Assembly: GCA_910589075.1 (NCBI GenBank)
Contig: CAJUSK010000008.1
Coordinates: 1 to 64,000 of the forward strand
DNA from: an uncultured Lachnospiraceae bacterium
GTDB lineage: Bacteria > Bacillota > Clostridia > Lachnospirales > Lachnospiraceae
Length of the DNA stretch: 64,000 bases
Direction: 5' to 3'
Shown: positions 52,178 to 59,735 of the stretch, piece by piece
Numbering within the stretch: the stretch's first letter is position 1
How the letters are laid out: each line of letters opens with the position of its first letter
Translations under genes and position numbers: made by a program
Notes under the pieces: model-generated
Database searches by the model: none
Seen by the model: only the letters and a program-made list of their open reading frames with translations
Told to the model about the DNA's origin: nothing

Positions 52178-53193
52178 AAAAAACAAAACTGAACGGCAAC
52201 AGTGTACTGCTTTTAATTACCATCGTACTGTTTTTTGTAATGTATCTGGGCGGCTGTATGATCTATTCCGGTAAGGGATTTGCCCATATGCAGACATTTT
52301 TGAATATTCTGATTAACAATGCGGGCCTGATCTGCGTTGCCAGTGGGATGACCTGTGTTATGCTGACAGGCGGTATTGATATTTCCGTTGGATCTCTTGT
52401 TGCTGTGGACTGTATGCTTCTCGCAGTGGGGATTGAGCACTGGGGCATGAGCAGTTCCGTTCTGATGGTACTTGTACTGGCGATTGGTCTGGTGTTTGGC
52501 CTGGCACAGGGATTCTGCGTGGCGTATTTGAAAATACAGCCCTTTATTGTAACTATGGCAGGTATGTTTTTTGCCAGAGGTATGACAGCAGTGCTCTGTA
52601 CCGATCAGGTAAGTATTGTCAGTGATCCTCTGTTTACCAGATTGTCCAGCACGAAAATCAATATCCCATTCGGCGGTTATGTAAATAAGAAGGGGGTTTT
52701 CCAGGTTCCCTATATCCGTGCATCGGTTGTTGTGGCATTGCTGATCGTGGTTCTGATTTTCCTGATGCTCCGATATACCCGTTTCGGGCGCAGCCTGTAT
52801 GCGGTGGGCGGCAACCAGCAGTCTGCCGCTCTGATGGGGCTGAACGTAAAATCCGTGACGATGCGGGCATACGTACTGAACAGCTTTTTGACTTCTATCG
52901 GCGGCATTTGCTACTGCCTGAATACCATGTGCGGTACGACCCAACAGGCCAGCGGTATGGAGATGGATGCCATATCCTCATCCGTAATTGGCGGTACGCT
53001 TCTGACCGGTGGTGTGGGTAATGTGATTGGCTCTCTGTTTGGGGTGCTGATTAATGGTACGATTTCCAGCCTGGTAAAGACAAATGGGAAACTGATCAGT
53101 TCCTGGGCGAACATTATCACAGCTATATTGCTCTGCTTCTTTATTGTATTGCAGGCTGTATTTGCGAAGGTAAAAGAAGCGAAGAAGGCATGA
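52174..53193 (+). CDS. sugar ABC transporter permease (YjfF-like)
   Basis: A 339-residue RbsC-type permease. GGIDISVGSL, YLKIQPFIVTMAGMFFARG and AVGGNQQSAALMGL are family marks. Its ATG overlaps the previous stop (ATGA). It ends at a strong terminator. Confidence 0.92.
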   Translation: MKKTKLNGNSVLLLITIVLFFVMYLGGCMIYSGKGFAHMQTFLNILINNAGLICVASGMTCVMLTGGIDISVGSLVAVDCMLLAVGIEHWGMSSSVLMVLVLAIGLVFGLAQGFCVAYLKIQPFIVTMAGMFFARGMTAVLCTDQVSIVSDPLFTRLSSTKINIPFGGYVNKKGVFQVPYIRASVVVALLIVVLIFLMLRYTRFGRSLYAVGGNQQSAALMGLNVKSVTMRAYVLNSFLTSIGGICYCLNTMCGTTQQASGMEMDAISSSVIGGTLLTGGVGNVIGSLFGVLINGTISSLVKTNGKLISSWANIITAILLCFFIVLQAVFAKVKEAKKA

Positions 53194-53261
53194 TGAGAAG
53201 AGTCATGAAACGGAGTGCCTGATTTGTTTGACAAAATGAATGTTACATAATAAGAAATGGG

Positions 53262-53300
53262 AAACGGCAGTCGCAAATGAGCAGCGGCTGCCGTTTTTTT
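53262..53300 (+). terminator. terminator of the sugar transporter operon
   Basis: AACGGCAGTCGC and GCGGCTGCCGTT pair with one mismatch, followed by seven T. Confidence 0.9.
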
Positions 53301-53383
53301 CATGTGGTTTTAAATGACCACAACTTTTGCATCATAAAAAGAGTAGTTTGTTATATGTTCGCTGTTCTGCAATCAGTTGTTGA

Positions 53384-54091
53384 TCAGTCAATTGCAACCT
53401 GTATCCCGCCGCTGCGTTCGGAAGGTTGTACCAATACAGTTACAGGCTGGTTGCATGCCCATTCAAAGGCGTAAGATTCACCTGAATGTTGTCCGATAAA
53501 GGTTTTCCAGGATAAATCTGCGCTGATTTGAGGATCCCCATAGCCGTGGCGGCTCATCCAGCAGATGACTGCATCCGGATCCACAGAAAGGGTATTGCCG
53601 TTTCCGATATTACTTAATACGATGGGATTGCCGTCAGACAAAATAGCTACATATGCGTTGTTTCCGTTGCCGGTCAGCGTGGTGGTTGCCAGGCCTTTCT
53701 GTGACAGGACGCCGACTCCTATAAAGCGGACGCTGTAATTACAGTCCTGGGTAAAGGCCAGTATATTTTCGGATTCCACAGAAATGACTTCTCCCATATC
53801 CAGTTTGTAAACGACAATATGTTTGCCAAAATTGGCATAGTAGGTAACACTGTCGCCGGACATGGTTGCTTTCATCAGAGGAATATTCTCTCCTGTAACA
53901 CGGCGCATCAGGGAACCAAAGGCTGCCTGGGCGAAATTGCCCTGGGGGCCAAGCAGTAATTTTTCAAATTTGTAGTTTTTGCTACCTGCACTTTCGCCTG
54001 CAATAAAAGCACCGGCTTTGGTAATCAGAACATCATTTCCGGTACAGGTCACTTTTAAAGTCAATTCATTTACTGTCTCAAATGTAAGCAT
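53384..54091 (-). CDS. AIM24 family protein
   Basis: A 235-residue soluble, beta-rich protein resembling the AIM24/TIGR00266 family (glycine-rich strands such as GAFIAGESAGSKNY and FIGVGVLSQKGLATT). In bacteria such genes often lie next to TerD genes, as here, and are linked to stress responses without a known reaction. AGGAGG precedes its ATG. It follows the TerD gene by 16 bases and is probably translated from the same mRNA. Confidence 0.78.
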   Translation of the reverse strand: MLTFETVNELTLKVTCTGNDVLITKAGAFIAGESAGSKNYKFEKLLLGPQGNFAQAAFGSLMRRVTGENIPLMKATMSGDSVTYYANFGKHIVVYKLDMGEVISVESENILAFTQDCNYSVRFIGVGVLSQKGLATTTLTGNGNNAYVAILSDGNPIVLSNIGNGNTLSVDPDAVICWMSRHGYGDPQISADLSWKTFIGQHSGESYAFEWACNQPVTVLVQPSERSGGIQVAID

Positions 54092-54107
54092 TGTATTTCC
54101 TCCTGTG

Positions 54108-55310
54108 TCAAATCAACGAAACGCCATATAATTCACATAAGCCGGCAAGATCTCTGGCAACGCCGTTTCCAACGGCATTGCATTTCCAGATTCCGTTGTG
54201 CATATATACTTCACAGATCATCATAGAGATAACATTCGAATAATAATCTGTCATCTGAAAGCTGACAAGTTCCTGCCCGCTGGCAGCGTTTAATATCCGG
54301 ACATAGGCATCCTTTACCATGCTGAAATTCAGTTGATTTGGAATGGCGTCGTTTATGGTAAGGACAAAGACAATTTTCTTTGCCAGAGGGTTCAGTTTGT
54401 TAAAGTTAACAGAAATATACTGACGGTCAGGCGCGCCGGACGGAGAAAAGAAAACACTTTTGTCAGGACTGTATTCCTGACCATAAAAAACAAACCAGTC
54501 ATCTCCCGGCACATTGCCATCGGCTCCGAGTATAAATGCAGACACATCAATATCACAATGAGGATTGTCCACATTCCAGCCAAGGCAGACCTTGATTTCA
54601 CGGACTTCATTTGCCGGATCCAGAGAAACTTTCTGACCTTTTCGTATCTGATTGACCAGTCTCGGTACAACGATTTCTGTCACTGATTGTGACGTAGTAC
54701 GCGCCTGTCCTGGCAGCGCTTGTTCCGGTGGCGCCTGAAGCGCTGCCGTGGTTTGCATTGGCGGGACCTGTGATGGAGGTGCCAGTTGCGTTGGCGGAAC
54801 CTGTGACGAAGGCATTGTTTGCGGCTGCGCTGTCTGATACGACTGTGATGCCTGCATCAACGATTCGCCCAGCAGTGGTGTCAGCAAAGCTGCCATCTGA
54901 AGCGGTTGCGACATCTGCATTGGCGGCGTCTGAAAAGGCGACATCTGCATTGGCGGTGTCTGAAAGGGTGACATCTGCATTGGCGGCGTCTGAAAGGGCG
55001 ACATCTGCATTGGCGGTGTCTGGAAGGGTGACATCTGCATCGGCGATGCCTGAAAAGCTGTCATCTGCACTGGTGATGATTGAAATGGAGAGCGTTGCTG
55101 CATCGCCGCAGACTGTATCGGCCTGTTTCGCGGCGGCGGAGTCTGGGGCAGCGGACGCCGCCCCTGCGGAGACTGTGCCGTACCTATGAAAGCGGGCCTG
55201 TTCAATGACAGAATGTTTTGAGCGGATTTGGCATCCTGAATGATTCTGTTCATATTCAATATGGAAATATGGTCGTAAGGTGCCGAACATCTTGAAGGAA
55301 TTTCTGACAT
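54108..55310 (-). CDS. TerD-domain protein with Met/Gln/Pro repeat region
   Basis: A 400-residue protein. Residues about 70-140 are tandem 10-residue repeats of the type PMQMSPFQTP, and a Pro/Gln/Ala-rich stretch continues to about 205. The C-terminal TerD domain (about 220-400) has the calcium-binding CDIDVSAF, DDWFVFYGQ and the matching hydrophobic strands. TerD proteins bind calcium and belong to tellurite and envelope-stress modules. The start is ATG 55310, seven bases after AGGAG. The disordered repeat arm is unusual for TerD and may bind partners. Confidence 0.85.
   Translation of the reverse strand: MSEIPSRCSAPYDHISILNMNRIIQDAKSAQNILSLNRPAFIGTAQSPQGRRPLPQTPPPRNRPIQSAAMQQRSPFQSSPVQMTAFQASPMQMSPFQTPPMQMSPFQTPPMQMSPFQTPPMQMSPFQTPPMQMSQPLQMAALLTPLLGESLMQASQSYQTAQPQTMPSSQVPPTQLAPPSQVPPMQTTAALQAPPEQALPGQARTTSQSVTEIVVPRLVNQIRKGQKVSLDPANEVREIKVCLGWNVDNPHCDIDVSAFILGADGNVPGDDWFVFYGQEYSPDKSVFFSPSGAPDRQYISVNFNKLNPLAKKIVFVLTINDAIPNQLNFSMVKDAYVRILNAASGQELVSFQMTDYYSNVISMMICEVYMHNGIWKCNAVGNGVARDLAGLCELYGVSLI
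54911..55090 (-). repeat. 30-bp coding tandem repeats in the TerD gene
   Basis: Six units of 30 bases start at 54911, 54941, 54971, 55001, 55031 and 55061. The first four are nearly identical (ACATCTGCATTGGCGGYGTC and a shorter variable part) and the last two are degenerate. The unit is a multiple of three, so changes in copy number keep the frame. Confidence 0.9.
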
Positions 55311-55343
55311 GTTCAATCTCCTGTTCGTATTCTGGCTGAAATG

Positions 55344-55934
55344 TTACTGCATGCTGTCAAACTGTTTCTGCGACAGGCTGACGGTCAATTCATACAGTTC
55401 TTCGTCAAGTGTGCTTTCTGCTTCCATTGACAGATAACCTTTTTTCAAATCGGCTTTGTAGGCTTTTATTGTAGTTTTGTCGTTTTCCTTTGCGCCCCAT
55501 TCGTCGATAGCGTATTCAAAACTCAATTCCTGAATATCCATTCCGTTGTAAGAAGCTGATATTTTTTCCGTGGAACCTTTGGAGAATGTGACGGATTTTA
55601 TAATACCTTCCGTGAGGGAAAGGGTTGTTTCACTGCTAATGTCGGAATTGCCGCTCCACGGTACACAAACCCAGACCCAGAACTGGTCGCCGGCGCCTCT
55701 GTCCAGACTGTAATAAAAGCTGATATATTTGTCACCGTCGCTTGCCACGTCAGGGAGCCGTTCCAGATGAGGTTCATAACCCAGATCAACGATATCTTGT
55801 ATGGTGGTTTCTCCCAGTACAACGGTATACCCATCCAGAGTGACTTCCATGGGCAGGTCCTTTCCGCTTCCGCAGCCAGTCAGACCCAGCAGGATAAACA
55901 GAGTCAGGAAAAGTGTCAGCATTTTTGTTTTCAT
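55344..55934 (-). CDS. lipoprotein of unknown function
   Basis: A 196-residue protein with a clear lipoprotein signal (LLGLTGC, Cys near residue 21). The mature part is beta-rich, with the entry EVTLDGYTVVLGETTIQDIVDLGY. It recalls small Lachnospiraceae lipoproteins, but I cannot name a family. It precedes the TerD gene by 33 bases and is probably its operon leader. GAAAGGAAG stands before the ATG. Confidence 0.75.
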   Translation of the reverse strand: MKTKMLTLFLTLFILLGLTGCGSGKDLPMEVTLDGYTVVLGETTIQDIVDLGYEPHLERLPDVASDGDKYISFYYSLDRGAGDQFWVWVCVPWSGNSDISSETTLSLTEGIIKSVTFSKGSTEKISASYNGMDIQELSFEYAIDEWGAKENDKTTIKAYKADLKKGYLSMEAESTLDEELYELTVSLSQKQFDSMQ

Positions 55935-56102
55935 TTGATTGATCTTCCTTTCATTATGTATGATTTAATATTGTTAACAGTATAACACCGGACGGAGGGA
56001 TAAACAATAGGGCGTAAGTCTGTTTGGGACAAAACGGGCTTAGATGAGCGGCATCTGTTTGATACAGGTCATCTTACATGCTGCATTTTACACATAACAA
56101 TA

Positions 56103-56161
56103 CTCCCTGTATCGTGGTAGATTCTGGCTGATGAACTGCCGCCACACAGGGAGCTTTTTTT
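56103..56161 (+). terminator. plus-strand terminator-like hairpin without a plus-strand gene
   Basis: CTCCCTGT and ACAGGGAG form an 8-bp stem closing a 35-base loop with further pairing (CGTGG/CCGCC-like), followed by seven T on the plus strand. Genes on both sides are on the minus strand. The remaining 55935-56102 shows no ORF with a ribosome site. Confidence 0.5.
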
Positions 56162-56174
56162 GAGTGCTTTATAT

Positions 56175-56597
56175 TCAGTTGTTCTTTGGTGCAATTCCCG
56201 GAAACAGGATGAGAGGAGACTGACCGTATGAGGAGGTGATTTCTGCAACTAACAGGGAGATTCGCTGCATTAAATTTCCAAGTACAAATTCTCCATTTTC
56301 CCGGAATTCTTCTGCAAGATTTATTTTTTGCCAGTCATATGCCTCTTTTTTCTCTTTTTTAAATTTGAGAATTGCGCCAAATGATATGGAAAGTTCAAAA
56401 ATCTCCCGAGGTTCAAATTGTAAAACGCGGTTTACTGTTAATTTTACAATATCTTTGTTAACTTCCACATCAATATTGTCAGTACAATTCAGTAAATACT
56501 CTTTTGGCTCATTGCTTTTATCAATTCTGTTATAAGTAATTTTATCCAGGTAAAATTCTTGTTCAGAAGCAAAGCAATCTGCTAGATTTTGAATCAT
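56175..56597 (-). CDS. SecB-like chaperone of a TA module
   Basis: A 140-residue protein whose layout fits SecB: beta strands with FEPREIFELSISFGAILKF, then helices with NLMQRISLLVAEITSSYGQSPLIL ending in a Pro-rich tail. Sequence identity to classic SecB is low, so the call rests on pattern and context. It lies third in the hicA-hicB operon, with its ATG overlapping the hicB stop (TAATG). SecB-like partners of toxin-antitoxin pairs (TAC systems) stabilise the antitoxin via its C-terminal extension. An unrelated HicAB-associated protein remains possible. Confidence 0.65.
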   Translation of the reverse strand: MIQNLADCFASEQEFYLDKITYNRIDKSNEPKEYLLNCTDNIDVEVNKDIVKLTVNRVLQFEPREIFELSISFGAILKFKKEKKEAYDWQKINLAEEFRENGEFVLGNLMQRISLLVAEITSSYGQSPLILFPGIAPKNN

Positions 56598-57103
56598 TAA
56601 TTCCTCATCTCCTCGCTATATTTCATATTTATGTTATTGTTAAATCTTATAATTTTAGAATTTGGATGCAATAATTGCTTATCATATTGATATGTTGATT
56701 TGGTTTTCAAGGCTTCAGCCAATATTTTAATTGTATTCTGCAAGTGCTTTTCTGTTTTATGATCTTCCGAAACATATTCCCGGATGGCTTTTTCAACAGA
56801 AGCATTTAATGTATCGCCATTTTTAGCGGCTAAATGAGCCAATTTTTTATGCAGGTCCGGATCAATACGAACATTGAAAGTTCCCTTATATTCTTTATCG
56901 GGTTCTTTACCTACTTCTTTGCAGAATTCCAGGTAATCGTCTACTGCTTCATGAAACTCGTTTTCTACATCTTTCATATTTTCACATTCAAAATTTACAA
57001 AATCGTTGATGCCCTCTATTTTGCCTCTGAGTATAAAGTTTTCTGAATCAAATTCTACTTTAGTATGATAACCTTTATATTCCAATATATTATTTTTTGC
57101 CAT
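56597..57103 (-). CDS. hicB: HicB-type antitoxin with C-terminal extension
   Basis: A 168-residue antitoxin. Residues 1-75 are the HicB partial RNase-H-like fold (YKGYHTKVEFD, CENMKDVENEFHEAVDDYLEFCKE). Residues 75-112 form the ribbon-helix-helix DNA-binding part (FNVRIDPDLHKKLAHLA...ASVEKAIREYV). About 55 extra residues follow (113-168), polar and probably unstructured, which typical HicB lack. In TAC systems such tails are chaperone addiction segments. It lies three bases after hicA. Confidence 0.87.
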   Translation of the reverse strand: MAKNNILEYKGYHTKVEFDSENFILRGKIEGINDFVNFECENMKDVENEFHEAVDDYLEFCKEVGKEPDKEYKGTFNVRIDPDLHKKLAHLAAKNGDTLNASVEKAIREYVSEDHKTEKHLQNTIKILAEALKTKSTYQYDKQLLHPNSKIIRFNNNINMKYSEEMRN

Positions 57104-57106
57104 AGT

Positions 57107-57364
57107 TTATAATTCCCCCAAATTAAGCAGAAACTCCAATAAATCTTTTACTGCGCCAGGATCCATAACATCATCAGGATGTGGTTTGTGTAACAAAATA
57201 ATTTTCTGGTCAGTGATTCTGTAAAACTTTACTCTGGAACCAGATGTTTTTCCTTTATTATGTTCAATAAAACCCATCTGCGACAGCAGGGCTTTGGCTT
57301 CAGTATATGTATAATTTTTGGGTTTTAATCTTATGCGTTCTTTTGCCTTTTCAAATTTGCTCAT
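57107..57364 (-). CDS. hicA: HicA-type toxin
   Basis: An 85-residue double-stranded-RNA-binding-fold mRNA interferase. SGSRVKFYR and LHKPHPDD match the HicA subfamily with GSRV rather than GSHH. It would block translation by cleaving mRNA when not bound by HicB. The ATG is preceded by AGGAGGTGAG. The gene is first in the operon, the usual HicAB order. Confidence 0.87.
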   Translation of the reverse strand: MSKFEKAKERIRLKPKNYTYTEAKALLSQMGFIEHNKGKTSGSRVKFYRITDQKIILLHKPHPDDVMDPGAVKDLLEFLLNLGEL

Positions 57365-57384
57365 TATACAAAGCCTCACCTCCT

Positions 57385-57433
57385 TGCAACTACTGTTTAG
57401 TTGCATGATACGCTTGTTTTTTTACTTTGTCAA
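57385..57433 (-). promoter_or_regulatory. hicAB promoter and operator
   Basis: On the minus strand, TTGACA (57428-57433), a 17-base spacer and TATCAT (57405-57410) form a strong promoter. Just downstream, TGCAACTA and TAGTTGCA (57385-57392, 57398-57405) form a perfect 8-bp inverted repeat with a 5-base spacer, suited to binding by the HicB ribbon-helix-helix domain. Confidence 0.82.
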
Positions 57434-57649
57434 GAAACGCTGGAAAAATATCCATTTTTATATTCTATAGTATGAAGTGTGATTTCTCTTATCATATACA
57501 TAGATTATTCTATGTTTTTAAGAAGTGTGTACATAGCAAATGCGGAATTCTGAAAACAGCAACCGGACATTGTAGAAAATGACCGTATTTGTTATACTGA
57601 TAATCATAGTTGTGCAATACAGTACAAAAATCAAAACGGAGGTAACAAC

Positions 57650-58066
57650 ATGACAAAAAAATACACAAACGCGGATGGGAAGATTCCGACTCAATATTTG
57701 CCGCCTAAATTTTCGCTGACAATCAGGGTGTTGGTGGGCGCATATGTTATCTATTTGTCCTATGGTCTGATTGACGGTGTCGTTGGCGGAGAAGGCCGGG
57801 ACAAGTATTTTCTCGGTGCATTTATGATTGCCTTTGCGGTCATCGGTTTATTGCTCCTGTTTTTTTCCGGCAGGGACCTGCTGCAGGGGAAATATGTAGG
57901 TGGTGCAATGGATGCAGGCGATGGGGAGGCAGAGGCGCCTGTCATCGATGCAGCGGAAGCTGAAAAACAGGTGAGAACTGTTGCGGCGGGAAGTGATATA
58001 GAAGAAACTGTGGAAAGACAGGGAAGCAGTGAAATGGCTGCTGAGTCTGAAGAAGCAGATTCCTGA
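57650..58066 (+). CDS. small membrane protein of unknown function
   Basis: A 138-residue protein with two membrane segments (about 24-44 and 52-73), a short basic N-terminus and an acidic, Ala/Glu-rich cytoplasmic tail of about 55 residues. I do not recognise the family. GGAGG precedes the ATG. It is followed by the 375-base regulatory region of the monosaccharide transporter. Confidence 0.65.
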   Translation: MTKKYTNADGKIPTQYLPPKFSLTIRVLVGAYVIYLSYGLIDGVVGGEGRDKYFLGAFMIAFAVIGLLLLFFSGRDLLQGKYVGGAMDAGDGEAEAPVIDAAEAEKQVRTVAAGSDIEETVERQGSSEMAAESEEADS

Positions 58067-58146
58067 AAATAAGACTGGAGAACAAGCAAATAAGACTGGA
58101 AAACAAGCAGAAAACGATGTAATACAAACGATGCATATATCGGGCA

Positions 58147-58405
58147 AGTTGTATTGATACAACTCTGGCGAAATGTACACATTTTTTCATAAAAAGTATT
58201 GACAAATATGCAGCATTACTATATGATATTAATACACGAGAAATCCATTTTGACACTTGTCACAGAAAAGATGACTGCCTGAGTGCGAAAGAATAATTAA
58301 AAAATATACAAAACGCACAAAGGATTGAGCCGAGAAATGATGCAAAACTGAAAAAAGAAATCAAAACGTACAAAACCATACAACTTGTATGGATTGTAAA
58401 TACAA
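58147..58405 (+). promoter_or_regulatory. promoter and operator-like palindromes of the monosaccharide transporter
   Basis: A consensus promoter, TTGACA (58199-58204), 17 bases, TATGAT (58222-58227). Three TTGTA/TACAA palindromes surround it: AGTTGTAT-N2-ATACAACT (58147-58164), CCATACAACTTGTATGG (58376-58392, perfect) and TTGTA-AA-TACAA (58394-58405). They resemble AraR boxes (TTGTnCGTACAA-like) and fit control by the AraR-type gene at 62549. The leader is over 200 bases long and contains no other obvious element. Confidence 0.68.
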
Positions 58406-58441
58406 CTTTTTCAAAAAATTATCATGCAGGGAGGAAAAGAC

Positions 58442-59602
58442 ATGAAAAAGAAACTTTTAGGCGCATTGCTCAGCGTAGCAATGGTTGCAACTCTGTTGAC
58501 AGGTTGCGGCAGTACTGGTAGTGAGTCTACATCGGCACCGGCAGCAGATGCACCGGCGGCAGAGGCAGATGCACCGGCTGCAGATGCAGAAGCAGCAGCA
58601 CCCGCTGCAGAAGCAAACGGCAAGAAGGTTGGCGTGGCAATGCCTACACAGTCTTCCGAAAGATGGATCAACGACGGTGCTAACATGAAGGCACAGTTGG
58701 AATCTCTTGGTTATGAAGTGGATCTTCAGTATGCAGAGGATGATGTACAGGCACAGGTTTCTCAGATTGAGAACATGATCGCCAGTGGCGCTAACTGCCT
58801 GGTTATCGCTTCCATCGACTCTTCCGCACTGGTTAACGTAGAAGCACAGGCTAAGGAAGCAGGTATTCCGATTATCGCATATGACCGTCTGCTGATGGAT
58901 ACTGATGCAGTTTCCTATTACGCAACATTTGATAACAAGGGTGTTGGTACCGCAATCGGTAAATATATCGAAGAGAAGAAAGACCTTGCCAACACAACAG
59001 AGACTTATACAATCGAGTTCTTCATGGGTTCTCCTGATGACAACAACGCTCATATGTTATATGACGGTTTGATGGAAGTTCTTCAGCCGTATCTGGACAA
59101 AGGAACTCTGGTTTGCAAGTCCGGCAGAACATCTTTCGATGACACATGTATTCTGAGATGGTCCCAGGAAACAGCACAGCAGAACTGCGAAAACTATCTG
59201 ACAGGTTTCTATGCCGACGAAGATCTTGACATCTGCGCAACAGCATTTGACGGTTTCGCATATGGCTGCAAGGCAGCTCTGGAAGGTGCCGGCTACACAG
59301 CAGACAACTGGCCGCTGATTACAGGACAGGATGCAGAACTGATGGCTACAAAGAATATCATTTCCGGTTCTCAGACAATGTCTATCTACAAAGATACACG
59401 TCTCCTTGCTGAGAAATGTGTAAAGATGGTTCAGGCAGTTCTGGAAGGTGAAGAACCTGAAATCAACGACACAGAGCAGTACAACAACAACGTGATCGTA
59501 GTTCCTTCTTATCTGTGCACCCCGGTTGCAGTTGACAAAGACAACTATAAAGAAATCATTGTTGACGGCGGATATTACACAGAAGAGCAGTTGGCTGAAT
59601 AA
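58442..59602 (+). CDS. monosaccharide ABC transporter binding lipoprotein (ChvE-like)
   Basis: A 386-residue lipoprotein with lipobox LTGC and an Ala/Asp/Glu linker to about residue 60. The domain is of the ChvE/GguA-partner type: GVAMPTQSSERWINDG, IASIDSSALVNV, IAYDRLLMDTDAVSYYATFDN. ChvE binds several aldoses, including arabinose, galactose and xylose. The next genes encode the ATPase and permease. GGGAGG precedes the ATG. Confidence 0.92.
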   Translation: MKKKLLGALLSVAMVATLLTGCGSTGSESTSAPAADAPAAEADAPAADAEAAAPAAEANGKKVGVAMPTQSSERWINDGANMKAQLESLGYEVDLQYAEDDVQAQVSQIENMIASGANCLVIASIDSSALVNVEAQAKEAGIPIIAYDRLLMDTDAVSYYATFDNKGVGTAIGKYIEEKKDLANTTETYTIEFFMGSPDDNNAHMLYDGLMEVLQPYLDKGTLVCKSGRTSFDDTCILRWSQETAQQNCENYLTGFYADEDLDICATAFDGFAYGCKAALEGAGYTADNWPLITGQDAELMATKNIISGSQTMSIYKDTRLLAEKCVKMVQAVLEGEEPEINDTEQYNNNVIVVPSYLCTPVAVDKDNYKEIIVDGGYYTEEQLAE

Positions 59603-59641
59603 TCCGGTTATATCGGAGCTGTAATTAAAATAAGTTATGAT

Positions 59642-59674
59642 AGGGTGGCGGCAGGAAAAGCTGCCGCCCTTTTT
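59642..59674 (+). terminator. attenuator hairpin after the binding-protein gene
   Basis: GGGTGGCGGCAG and CTGCCGCCCT form a 9-10 bp stem with a GAAAAG loop and five T. It should lower expression of the ATPase and permease relative to the binding protein. Confidence 0.85.
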
Positions 59675-59735
59675 GAATCCGTGAAAGGATTCATAGAATC
59701 ATAAGATAAGAAATCAAAGAAAAGGAGCTGAGAAA

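Noticed and set aside
54911..55090. Regular 30-bp repeats suggesting a CRISPR array
   Set aside because: The units are contiguous without spacers and code in frame for 10-residue repeats of the TerD protein.
54607..55290. Long alternative frames on both strands across the TerD gene
   Set aside because: They result from the low-complexity repeat sequence; the TerD domain fixes the true frame.
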